Source: Asterionellopsis glacialis
Lineage: Eukaryota; Bacillariophyta; Plagiogrammaphyceae; Rhaphoneidales; Asterionellopsidaceae
DNA length: 10,503 nt
Reading direction: 5' to 3'
Assembly (NCBI GenBank): GCA_014885115.2
Contig: WKLE02000342.1
Span: 15,974-26,476 of the forward strand
Of the stretch, positions 1 through 8,006 are shown one piece after another; the first letter of the stretch is position 1; every line of letters starts with the position of its first letter. Below the pieces are notes generated by a model, which had not been told where the DNA came from, made no database searches, and saw nothing but the letters and a program-made list of their open reading frames with translations. Made by a program: the position numbers and the translations under genes.

Positions 1-239
1 AATCTATTGATATTCCATTGGTTGTCCTATGCTGTTCCCAGAAGAATGAGAACCCTAAAATCAGAATATGCTACGCTGTTATTCTGCATAGGAACTGGTA
101 TGAAACTTTTAGAGCTCAAGATGAAATTGACTGCGTGATAACTCTTCTTTCGTCGGTCGAGCTCACCATCACTATAACACCAAAGCAAATGCAACGTCGA
201 CAACGACATCAAAACACTTGCTCAACATTCCACCACATA
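1..239 (+). other. 5' flank and probable 5' UTR of the EamA transporter gene
   Basis: The transporter frame stays open upstream to position 18, with in-frame ATGs at 18 and 189. The encoded stretch is Cys-, Thr- and Gln-rich without domain, signal peptide or transmembrane character, so I treat it as untranslated leader or promoter. The alternative is an N-terminal extension of up to 74 residues. No clear TATA box or intron boundary is visible. Confidence 0.5.
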
Positions 240-1532
240 ATGTCAAATTCATTAGAAGTAGCAACAAATGGAGACAACACCTTGCCATCTATTCATCCGA
301 AAAATAACAACAATGCTGCCAACAATAGTAGCCCGAATAAGAACGACGACGACGACGACAGCGATATTGATGACGACGAACCATTTCTAATCAGAAGCCT
401 ATCACGTGTATCATCCAGAATTGTGGGTGGGCATAGCAGTCGCGGTAGTCCTCATCATTCATTACTTGGGATTGTCCTCATCATGATGGGTTCCTTTTCC
501 TTTAGTTGTATGTTTTTATTTGTCAAATTTATGCAAGGCAAGGCAAATAGTTTTACAGTAGCATTTTATCGTGCATTTGTTGAAATTCCTATCGCCTTGT
601 ATCTATGTTACGACGAAGGACGAGGGCGTCGTGTACGCACTATTGGAGGAGGAAGGATGGACAAATTTTTAGGACCGTCAAATGTGAGAGGCTGGTTATT
701 ATGTCGAGGAGGGATGGGTGGTGCAGCAGTTCTTTGTTTCTTTTACGCTATTCAGCACTTATCATTACCAGATGCTGTTACCTTACAATTTACAACTCCA
801 CCTTTTGCAGCAGCGTTTGCTGTTATCTTTGCTGGAGAACAATGGAAAAGATTAGATATGATTGGTGCTGTCGTATGTTTACTGGGGGTCATGCTGATTG
901 CACACCCTACGTGGTTATTTGGCGCAGAGTCAACAGACGATGGAGACGAAGACGGAAACAAAGATCCTTCTACCTCTGCTGCTGCCATTGCTATAGCACT
1001 CCTTGGTGCAGCCTTCGCGGGGATGGCCTACATGTCTGTACGAATGATTGGTCATGATGCTTCGGCGAATGTGATGGTTTTATATTACAGCTGTTTAAGT
1101 CTCCCCGTAACCTTGATTGGGAGTAAAGGTTTGCTTGGAGATTGGAATGTCTGGGCTGGTGGTAGCTACTTGAGTGGGTGGGATTGGTGTTGGATGCTTT
1201 TGACAGGCCTGACTGCCTATGCTGGTCAGTATATGACAAATTTAGGTTTACAGCGAGAATCAGCTGCAACTGGAACGCTGGCCACTTGTTCACAAATTGT
1301 GTTTACCTATGTGTTTGAATTGACCTTTTTACATGAAGCCATAAATATTTGGAGTGTTGCAGGCACAATGCTAATTGTAGGCTTCATGGTGATTGTAGGA
1401 ATCAACAAAATGAATGTAGCCGACGAGAATATTCATGAAACTGTTGCTGGTGAACCAGAAGAATTGGCCTTATTATTTTCAGCTGAACGTGATGTTCTAC
1501 CGAGCTACGCCAGTACTCAACATAACGAGTAA
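240..1532 (+). CDS. EamA/DMT-superfamily transporter, SLC35G-like
   Basis: A 430-residue integral membrane protein of the drug/metabolite transporter superfamily. Residues 1-72 form a hydrophilic tail with an Asn run and an Asp run (about 36-47). Ten hydrophobic helices follow in two five-helix EamA units, roughly 75-222 and 247-398. Helix 1 ends in a Lys (FVKFMQG), helix 2 begins AFYRA, and helix 4 is preceded by FYAIQHLSLPDA and ends AGEQW; all are typical of the SLC35G/RhaT-like EamA group. An acidic loop (residues 230-243) separates the halves. Family members move metabolites, nucleotide sugars or amines across plasma or organelle membranes; the substrate cannot be read from sequence. Acidic di-leucine-like motifs occur at D46-I51 and E407-L412. 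The ATG at 240 is chosen because it directly precedes the usual kind of soluble tail; ATGs at 189 and 18 are also in frame. No intron is needed. It converges on the LtrA-like gene. Confidence 0.88.
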   Translation: MSNSLEVATNGDNTLPSIHPKNNNNAANNSSPNKNDDDDDSDIDDDEPFLIRSLSRVSSRIVGGHSSRGSPHHSLLGIVLIMMGSFSFSCMFLFVKFMQGKANSFTVAFYRAFVEIPIALYLCYDEGRGRRVRTIGGGRMDKFLGPSNVRGWLLCRGGMGGAAVLCFFYAIQHLSLPDAVTLQFTTPPFAAAFAVIFAGEQWKRLDMIGAVVCLLGVMLIAHPTWLFGAESTDDGDEDGNKDPSTSAAAIAIALLGAAFAGMAYMSVRMIGHDASANVMVLYYSCLSLPVTLIGSKGLLGDWNVWAGGSYLSGWDWCWMLLTGLTAYAGQYMTNLGLQRESAATGTLATCSQIVFTYVFELTFLHEAINIWSVAGTMLIVGFMVIVGINKMNVADENIHETVAGEPEELALLFSAERDVLPSYASTQHNE

Positions 1533-2689
1533 GATACTACCTATCTAGCTAAATATTTGTATCCTGGTTGTTTACCGTATTTTTTACTTCAGCCAGCATC
1601 CCCATGGACAACACTAAAGATTTGAGAGAAAACTCTGTTGTTATGCGTTCATACTTTCGCAACTATTTCAAATCCGTTTCATCTACTATTTTGGTCTGCA
1701 AAATTGCTATGTGAAAACATATTTATGGGTTTCGCCCCGTCTTCACACACCAACTTCCTCTTTTTCTCCTTTACTCAGTAATTGAACCTGTAAATAAGGT
1801 TTCATTGGAACCGCCACTATTGAATTCGGGATTGTACGCATTCAAATCATATTGTGCTTTTTCATATTGGCAATCGAACTACATGGAGAGGGTGAGAATT
1901 AGAGATAATCAACAGACATGCTTAAAGAAATAGCGTAATGATGTTTATAAAAACAAATAAATAAAGTGGTCCCATCAGCAGTCCCGCAGTCAGCAGTCAG
2001 AGTTGAAGCTGAGCTTCGCATCCCTCCCAGGATGAGTGTATAAGAGGATGATGAGTATATAAAATTAAAAATGAATAGGAGCTATGAAAGAAATGAGAAC
2101 TTTTTTTTTGTAAAATAAGAAACCGCACTCATTGAAGCACTCTTAGATACACAGGACTAAAACATGACATCGCTGCACCAAAAGGATACGGCCTCACTGA
2201 AAGAGTCTAACCAATCATGCCTAACTCTGTCTCTCTGTGTACAGTCCAGTCCAGTGCAGTAGGTAGGGTGCGGGCTGTGGGGTTTTAGAAATTGAAAAGC
2301 CACTAAAAAATTATGTTTGTACCGTTCATGCAATCAAAAAGACATCGTTTCGTAAATCTGATTCATAACATAGTCATTTTGCAATTACACCTGCAAAAAT
2401 TGAACACAACACACCATAGCTCAGCATCTCATACCTAGTCTTACACCACCGAGAAAACCTTGACAAGTATATGCTCACGACATACTCTTTCAACGAAATG
2501 AAAGATATTTTGTTATTTGTTTACAGTCTCTAGAAAGCAACAGCATACTATAGAAGGTTTGTACTACTGTTTTATATACAAAGTTATTCTCGTTTATGCA
2601 AATTATATACGATGTACCTTTTTTAACCCCTTCCGCATAGTTTCTCCCTGCCTTCCACCAAACCACCTACTCTCTCTCCCTTTTTTGCT
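1533..2689. other. Convergent intergenic region without an intact gene
   Basis: This is the space between two convergent stop codons and must hold both 3' UTRs. It contains the LtrA-like 3'-end fragment at about 1728-1911, a T run at 2101-2109, short CAGT-rich direct repeats (about 1979-2000 and 2242-2260), a TATA-like string near 2054-2064, and a CT-rich stretch (2668-2688) just after the LtrA stop. AATAAA occurs near 1960 on the plus strand, far from the transporter stop. I see no tRNA, structured RNA or coding region of merit in the rest. Confidence 0.6.
1728..1911 (-). pseudogene. Decayed duplicate of the 3' end of the neighbouring LtrA-like gene
   Basis: By direct comparison, 1783-1911 aligns with 2702-2825 of the intact LtrA-like gene, in the same orientation. 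Identical stretches include TGCATTCAAATCATATTGTG (first base pair differs as TACGCATT) and CATATTGGCAATCGAACT. Similarity continues more weakly through the 3' UTR (about 1728-1782 against 2640-2701), including a CT-rich run. In coding terms it matches the last ~40 residues (SSIANMK onward). One base is missing relative to the intact copy, in the T run near 1858-1862 (five Ts against ATATTTT), so the frame ends at TGA shortly after. The coding-side homology stops near 1911; no more of the gene was found further right. It is either the stump of a lost tandem paralog or a small segmental duplication. Confidence 0.8.
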
Positions 2690-4899
2690 TTAAACAGCAT
2701 TTGGACCTGCAAAGTTTCCACTGGAAGCACCACCATTAAAGTCAGGATCGTATGCATTCAAATCATATTGTGATATTTTCATATTGGCAATCGAACTGCC
2801 CAGTAAGGGTGATAAGGCTGATAATCTTCGATCATTGCCCGGACGGATACTTTGAGACATAGTTTCCGCTTCTTCCAAGGTTACTTCAGGTAGTAAACAA
2901 CTACCCCATATACCAAAGGGTTGTACCAAATATTGATCACCTGTATCATCATACAATGTTAATTCCACGGCTTCATCTAACCATTGTGTGACGACTAGGC
3001 ACAAAGCAAATCCTGCCAACACACACAACATACTTATTTCATTGACCATCAAATGTGCCAAGAAGGATGTTTCTGACGAGGAGGACCTACACATATTGAT
3101 CGACAGGTACACAACTGCGATCATTACAATGACTTGAATGCTGTAGGCCAATATAAACATAGACCGTTGTTTTGGATCTATCGGGACACGTCGTAAGTGC
3201 ATACTTTTAATGAATCCAATGGCCACAACCACAGCTGCAAATCCACCACAGGTTAGAATTTTAGCATTATTGGGCAACGCTGCCGTGGCTGCCAAATAAC
3301 TGTGTGTTAATTGATTTAATCCAGATCCCAAGACGGTCGTCGACAACAACAAGGCAAATTGTCCCAAGTGAAAGAAAAATCCTGCCCATCGATTTACCAA
3401 CAAGGCATGATCGGATTCTCTCATGTTGTTTCCAAAATCGTCCACGTACAACAGTTTAATACAAAATAGTAACAGACAACTCAATCCTAAAAATGTATAT
3501 TGTTCCAAATTTGGTTCTTGATAATCAAAGAATGGACTTGCTTCCAAAACAATATTTTGCAATACAAACCCCAACAGCAATATAAACAATACAGCGCGTT
3601 TGGAACATGCACCTATAGGTAGTAGAGATACAGAGAGAATGATTGTGCCAGTAAAAAAGAAATATGGTGAATCGGAAAAGGAGCAAAAAGATGGAACAAC
3701 TAGTATAAGTATCATGCACCACTTCCTCCAGCATCACCAGAAAGCATCAACGTACCATGAAAATCATTGGCTAAAAAAGCTCGAGGTACTCGCAAGGCAA
3801 ATAAAATACCTAAAAGAAATACGATCCATCGATGTTCTGAATCTTCTGGTACAACAAAGATACCCAAGGACCATGCTGCAATTTCACATACATTCATAAA
3901 TAGATTATACATTGCATATTGTCGAACATGTTGTTCGACAGACCCAGCACGTGTAGCCAGCGTATGACGATACCAATATACAACCCGTACATGTAATGCC
4001 AAATGCAAGATGGCTACAAATCCTGCTACCATCATGATACGTGTCGCATCTTCCGACGAGGCAAAGGATCCACCCGAATTATTGGTAGCATCTGTAGACG
4101 AACAGGACAGGGAACCAAATAATACAGCAAAGCATGTAATTAAGGTTTCCATTTGAGAGGATAAGTCAGAGGTATCAAATCGTGTAGAATACGATGCTTC
4201 CTTGGACCATATCGTCCAAAAGACAGCAAAGTAGGCCAAAACAGGTGCATCCACTGCAGCACGTTCGGAAACGGCTGTACCAACACGTGTAAAGGCAGTT
4301 ACAATGACTAAATCAAAAAATAAGTCAGATAAGGATATAGGTGCACGACGACTGATCCCTGCAGCAGTTGCATTGGCATTGCTCGCAAGACTTCCTCCAC
4401 CTCCGGCAAAACTAGTCGTACTTGCAAAGGATAATCCACTTTTAGTACCTCCTCCTGAAGTAGCACCAGGCAAGGTAGGTAAGACTTGCGGTGCTCTCCA
4501 CATACCACCTTGATACCATGCTTGGTTACTAAAATCATTCACCTCCCTTTTACGTTTGACTTTTTTTAATTCATTGGCAAGTTTGACAAGCGATGAATAC
4601 AGTTTACGTTTCACTGTTTTTTCCTTGACAATTTGATCTTTGGCCTTTCGTAATTTATCTTCTAATTCCACTACAGAGGATGTCTTTTTCTTTAATTCTT
4701 TTGAATTATTCTCGTCGGAATTCTTTTTTTGGTTTTCTACCATGTCTACGGATGAATAGGTAGTGTTAGTACCACTGCTTGATTGCTGCTGATTGGACGG
4801 TGCAATGTCTTGTTCTTGTTGCTGACCTGATAAAATTGGGGTTTGTTCGTCGGTAGATATTTTTTCGGAACTCTTTCGTTTGCTCTTTTGAAAAAACAT
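2690..4899 (-). CDS. LtrA-family (low temperature requirement protein A-like) multipass membrane protein, two exons
   Basis: Gene model: complement(join(2690..3699, 3756..4899)), 717 residues, ATG at 4897-4899. Residues 1-65 are polar and Gln/Ser-rich with an acidic di-leucine-like E18QTPIL23. Residues 66-118 are a Lys/Glu-rich probable coiled coil. A Gly/Ser/Ala linker follows, then about 12-13 hydrophobic helices from 185 to 655. LtrA-family (PF06772-type) signatures are SLSDLFFDLVIVTAF (189-203), a Trp-rich helix ending in STRFDTSD (about 238-245), DSPYFFFTG in exon 2, and DHALLVNRWAGFFFHLGQ (about 478-494). Bacterial LtrA was named for a Listeria mutant unable to grow in the cold; its molecular activity is unknown, so none is assigned here. 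Without the intron the first frame stops at 3712, overlapping a second frame by ATGA. The coiled-coil N-terminus is an addition to the usual bacterial core. A decayed copy of its 3' end lies 0.8 kb downstream. Confidence 0.86.
3700..3755 (-). other. 56-bp spliceosomal intron in the LtrA-like gene
   Basis: On the minus strand it begins GTACGT (donor at 3755) and ends TATACTAG (acceptor at 3700). Its length is not a multiple of three and it contains the in-frame TGA at 3712-3714. Removal joins codon 381 (His) through a split phase-1 Val codon to the second frame, giving 381+1+335 residues with no stop. The bypassed sequence encodes a Gly/Ser-rich run unlike the LtrA core. A sequencing or assembly indel is the alternative, but the matching donor, acceptor and phase favour an intron. 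Confidence 0.8.
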
Positions 4900-5295
4900 A
4901 TGAAATTGATTGACTTTCCAACCGAGAAGCTCTAATCTGATAACTTCCGACGAAGCCTCTATTAGTTAGATATCAACCTTAACTCTCAGACAATATATGC
5001 TTTTGTGATGTTGTGCAATATCGTTTGTGGTCGTTGTGATCGTGTGTACTAATCTCTTTGAAGAAAATCTATAGGACTATGATACCATCATCAGGGTATG
5101 GTACATAGTAAATACTATGGCTGTGGATCTTACTGCTCTTTTGGGCTTTGATGGCCTTCTTGTTTTGTGTTGTTTTGTGTGCATGCGCGCTCCCTGCTAA
5201 TCTTGTTCGAACATCTGATTGGTCAGACGCCAGACAGAGATCTTCTGGATTGCATTCTCTGAAGAATAGATGTCCGAGCGAGAGAAACATCTGTA
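4900..5295. other. Upstream region of the LtrA-like gene
   Basis: About 400 bp before the LtrA ATG, presumably 5' UTR and promoter. It holds an imperfect hairpin (5077-5108) and a tandem TTGTTTTGTG duplication near 5160-5179. A minus-strand frame stays open from 5431 to 5069, but this follows from the 45-bp repeat length and has no recognisable protein character. No clear TATA box is seen. Confidence 0.45.
5077..5108. repeat. Imperfect inverted repeat (hairpin) upstream of the LtrA-like gene
   Basis: CTATGATACCAT (5077-5088) pairs with ATGGTACATAG (5098-5108): eleven base pairs with one bulged A at 5082 and a nine-base loop. It lies about 180 bp before the LtrA start and may sit in the 5' UTR or promoter. 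Function is unknown; it could be chance in AT-rich sequence. Confidence 0.5.
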
Positions 5296-5407
5296 GGAAT
5301 AAGGTATACCCCATAACTTTGGCTAATTTTTTTTTACTTCTGAATAAGGTATACCCCATAACTTTGGCTATATTTTTTTTACTTCGGAATAAAGTATACC
5401 CCATAAC
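5296..5407. repeat. 45-bp tandem repeat, about 2.5 copies
   Basis: Copies start at 5296, 5341 and 5386, an exact 45-bp period; the third is cut off after 22 bases. Each begins with a GAATAAGGTATACCCCATAAC core, followed in the complete copies by TTTGGCTA, a T run and ACTTC. The copies differ by only a few bases, so the array is recent or maintained. The core includes the palindrome GTATAC. Because 45 is divisible by three, frames stay open through the array on both strands, which explains the repeated MGYTLF peptide seen on translation. It lies about 400 bp upstream of the LtrA ATG. Confidence 0.92.
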
Positions 5408-5957
5408 ACACCGCGAAATTAAACCTGCCAAATATTATAACTAGCTTTACCAACCCTTTACTTCAATAGCGTGGGTTAAGCAGCAAGCACCAACAACAAG
5501 ACACAAGGCAAGTCTTCGCATATTGTACTCGTACGCCGAGGGCAGAGCCAAACAATGCAACATGGATCCACCAGCAGCAGACCTTATTCCAGCAGTACCA
5601 CCTAGCCGCAGAGACAGAGGGGTCAAACCAGTCATCAGATGGAGTGGGCCCTTTATTCAATTATCATCTTCTCTGTTCTTATGCTTCTCAAATTCTGGTC
5701 GATGTGGGAATTGTTACCTCATCTGAAGATGTTGGTGACAATATCGTATGACTAAGTATCTGGTGATGGACTTGGAAGATTGTTCAAAGTATGCAGTCAG
5801 TTTGCTGTAATAAAACAACTGGTTTCAGATAAGTGAGTTTTAATTTCGAGATTAAAATAATGAAAAGTAAGATTGATCCATTTGTGATTTATGTACTATC
5901 GTGTAGAGTATCAGTAGGGGTGATGTAATTATGTCAAGTAATCTGCGTTCGCGTTTA
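5408..5957. other. Intergenic stretch with no recognisable gene
   Basis: Several 60-70 codon frames overlap on both strands between 5447 and 5726. None resembles a known protein or continues through a convincing splice site. One minus-strand frame (5447-5521) encodes a short signal-peptide-like stretch, MRRLALCLVVGACCLTHA, then stops six residues later. From about 5730 the sequence is AT-rich and non-coding. I looked here for a 3' LTR of the adjoining copia relic and found no segment repeated on its other side. Confidence 0.5.
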
Positions 5958-7148
5958 TTACTTATGAAACTTGAAGTTGGTGCATAGTTCTGATTGATTT
6001 CCATCATTACAGAAATGCGTGATAAACAGCACACTACCACTGGCGTCCTTGCCAACCTTTAAGCCAAGGAAGTCCTCAACAATACCCATCATTTCAAAGT
6101 CATAGCCTAGTGATTGTAGGTCATTGACAACTGAGTAAATGCGCAGTAGGTGAGTCGCAAGACTTGCGCGATATGTCTGGACTTGTTTGAGTGAGGGATG
6201 AGAGAGTTTCCCCCATGAGGACTCTGGGGCAATGGTTAAATTGTTGCAGATGTGCTCATAACATCCTTGTTGGTCATGTTCTGATTCAAAAGTAGCACTG
6301 TAAAGTAGAAAGGCATTTAATCCTGGCGCTGAATATACTGTAGCAATGTTAGTCTTTGGTTCTAATGGAATGGTACGATGAATGGTGCAGTCCTTCCAAT
6401 GAAGGACTACGCAATCGTGATAGGTATTTGCACAAGTACCGTCAGGTATGGTATGGATATTGGTGTTTGCTTGTGCCCAATGTTGGGGTGACAGAAGCCG
6501 GTGAGGAACATGTTTGCTGAAAAGTGTGTTGGGAAGAAGAAGAACGGTGTGGACATGACTGTTGTCATCTTCAATATACCAACAAACAGTGCCACATAAA
6601 GTGATGCCCATGCGTCCTTTGATGGTTGTCTTGATGTGGGTAGGATTGTCAATGAAATCGGCAGCGTTGTTGGTTATGCTTCGGGAACAACAATTATCTA
6701 TCATGATGGGATAGGAATCAGAGTCGTATTGGACGCCTCTTTCCCTTTCATGACCATACGTAGCGTATGCATAGTGACAATCATTGTTCATTGGGTTGTG
6801 TGGATTAGTCCACTGTTGACAGTTGGGTCTGTGTTTGATGTAGAAATGCAAGTCACGTCTTGGAGAGTGACTTCTTGAGGCATGCAAATTATGAGGTTCA
6901 TAAATGCGTATCTTTGTTTGCTTTAAGGTGATCTTATTTAGAAAGTAGACGGATAAGATAAGAATCCTACCTTCCATGTAGCAAAGTATCTTGTTTGTTA
7001 GTTTCTTGTGCTGTTTCTGTAGGTGATAATGTGTAGAACTTGATTTAAATTGTGTAATGAGTAAGACTATGAAATAATATAATCCCAGTATAGGCTCTAA
7101 AAGTAATGATAATAGATGCACCATTAAGAGTTTGATATGTCTGAACAC
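5958..7148 (-). pseudogene. copia pol fragment: aspartic protease joined to late reverse transcriptase
   Basis: An open stretch of 396 codons whose first codon is GTG beside the N gap, so it is a fragment, not a gene with its own start. Numbering from 7148, residues 1-85 are unrecognised. Residues 143-226 are the retropepsin: catalytic Asp151 in IMIDNCCSRSITNN, then GTVCWYIEDD, LLLPNTLF and HRLLSPQHWAQ, the signature that closes the protease region in copia elements. The expected DSG/DTG is DNC here, which may be a group variant or decay. Residues 272-290 match the SAPGLNAF segment that follows. Then about residues 351-388 (DLQSLGYDFE, VEDFLGLKVGKD) belong to reverse transcriptase well past its catalytic YVDD region. 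Integrase and the polymerase core are therefore missing between about 6280 and 6100, an internal deletion of probably 2 kb or more. Confidence 0.85.
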
Positions 7149-7735
7149 ATGNNNNCTTTGTTGCAGTTGACATTAGGCTCTGGGATAGATGATGGATTGG
7201 TCTTGGTCTTGTTACCACCAGCATGTTGCATCCTGCAGTCTGCAGGTTTATGTTGTCCCCAACATTGGTGATGGGGACACCACATCCATTTGGTGCCATC
7301 TATCATTTTGGTTTTAGCCTCACGGTCCGTAGGTTCTTCTTGGAGAATTTCTTGTTGAGTTGAAGTTTCGTTTCCTTTAACTCTTCAATGGTGGCGGTGA
7401 TGGCAGTTATCTGCTTTTCTTCCTCAGACTTTGCATTCCATTGATTTATATTGACCAGGGCTTTATATTTATTCTCTGCCTTGGCCATTAATGACTCGTA
7501 AGTGAGGTCTTCACCATCATTGTAACGATTTTGGGCTCCGTTTATATAGTCCCTGAAGGACTTGTCTGGAACCACAGCCTAGGCCTTGAAAAGATTAACT
7601 AAAAGATCTTCTGTGTGCTCTCTGTGGGAAGCGAGAGCTTGAACTTCAGCACGAACGTATTAGTTGAATGTACCTATGTTAAAGTTGACTTCAGATATGT
7701 AATTAGCTAAAGAAGATAGGTTCCATCGAATCACT
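7124..7735 (-). pseudogene. copia gag relic with in-frame stops and a frame break
   Basis: Minus-strand translation gives a gag-like stretch: VQALASHREHTEDLLVNLFK, then VPDKSFRDYI, a Tyr/Leu-rich segment ending KYKALVNINQWNA, and a Lys/Glu-rich helix containing EEEKQITAITATIEELK. It is interrupted in frame by TAA at 7660-7662 and TAG at 7579-7581, and ends at TGA (7303-7305). A one-base frame change then opens the zinc-finger part starting at 7306: KWMWCPHHQCWGQHKPADC, a C-H-H-C pattern typical of diatom copia gag. That frame ends within a few codons of the N gap. No slippery heptamer is evident at the frame change, so mutation is likelier than programmed frameshifting. Confidence 0.8.
7152..7155. 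other. Assembly gap (4 N)
   Basis: Four undetermined bases inside the retrotransposon relic, between the zinc finger and the pol fragment. The frame relation of the two parts cannot be judged across it, and the true gap may be larger than four bases. Confidence 0.99.
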
Positions 7736-7763
7736 GTCCTTGTGGCCCTTGTGTGGACGTGAA

Positions 7764-7834
7764 GCTGCACGAGTCAAATTAGTCAATGGTGCTACAATAA
7801 TAACAACAACAACAATTGAGTCTGTTGAAATATG
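7764..7834 (+). repeat. Direct repeat, copy A (next to the gag relic)
   Basis: This segment shares CACGAGTCAA, ATTAGTCAATGGTGCTACAA, an (AAC)n-rich centre, then CAATTG and GTTGAAATAT with copy B at 8007-8080. The copies differ by a few substitutions and by the AAC/AGC repeat count. It lies just outside the recognisable gag sequence of the copia relic. Confidence 0.88.
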
Positions 7835-8006
7835 GACAGACAAGAAGACAAACAAACAGACTTCTTATTGTAACCCCTTAACATTAGAGTTTGAGTTTTT
7901 CAGATCTACCTACAAATCCCCATCCCTTGCATAGAAAAATCGCAAACAGAAAATCGCAAAATTTTAAATTTGGTAAGAACAACACGCAACATCAAGACTT
8001 CGATAA

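Larger units (their letters stand above)
5958..7735 (-). mobile_element. Degenerate, internally deleted Ty1/copia-type retrotransposon (diatom CoDi-like)
   Basis: Reading on the minus strand, the order is gag (about 7735-7303), CHHC zinc finger (about 7290-7245), retropepsin (about 6730-6400), then directly a late part of reverse transcriptase (about 6050-5990). This is copia gag-pol order with the integrase and most of the reverse transcriptase removed, and no RNase H. In-frame stops, a frame break at the gag/zinc-finger boundary and a premature end show it is dead. No LTR pair, primer-binding site or polypurine tract was found, so the outer limits are approximate. Diatom genomes are known to be rich in copia elements; resemblance to them is from memory of motif order, not from a search. 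Confidence 0.85.

Noticed and set aside
150..160. TTCGTCGG shared by the transporter leader and the LtrA leader (minus strand, about 4947-4954) as a common regulatory motif
   Set aside because: An eight-base match between two leaders is not meaningful without genome-wide enrichment data.
18..239. In-frame N-terminal extension of the transporter from the ATG at 18
   Set aside because: The extra 74 residues show no domain, targeting signal or family resemblance. The frame is probably open by chance, and ATG 240 gives a normal SLC35G-like layout.
3712..3715. ATGA overlap read as two coupled genes
   Set aside because: The downstream ATG and its first five codons fall inside the 56-bp intron. 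Both parts carry LtrA-family signatures of one protein.
5069..5431. 120-codon minus-strand frame with repeated MGYTLF peptide
   Set aside because: It stays open because it crosses a 45-bp tandem repeat with a period divisible by three. The rest is low in protein character and matches no known family.
5447..5521. Short minus-strand frame beginning with a signal-peptide-like sequence
   Set aside because: It ends six residues after the hydrophobic stretch. I tried GTAAAG at about 5438 as a donor: the nearest acceptor gives an intron under 30 bp, and the CTACAG acceptor near 5292 creates an immediate stop. It could be a gene fragment, but is not supportable.
5440..5957. 3' LTR of the copia relic
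   Set aside because: No segment here is repeated on the gag side (7735-8170), and no TG...CA-bounded repeat pair was found.
7295..7310. Programmed -1 frameshift at the gag/zinc-finger boundary of the copia relic
   Set aside because: No X-XXY-YYZ heptamer in the correct frame is visible. Gag already has two in-frame stops, so simple decay is the better explanation.
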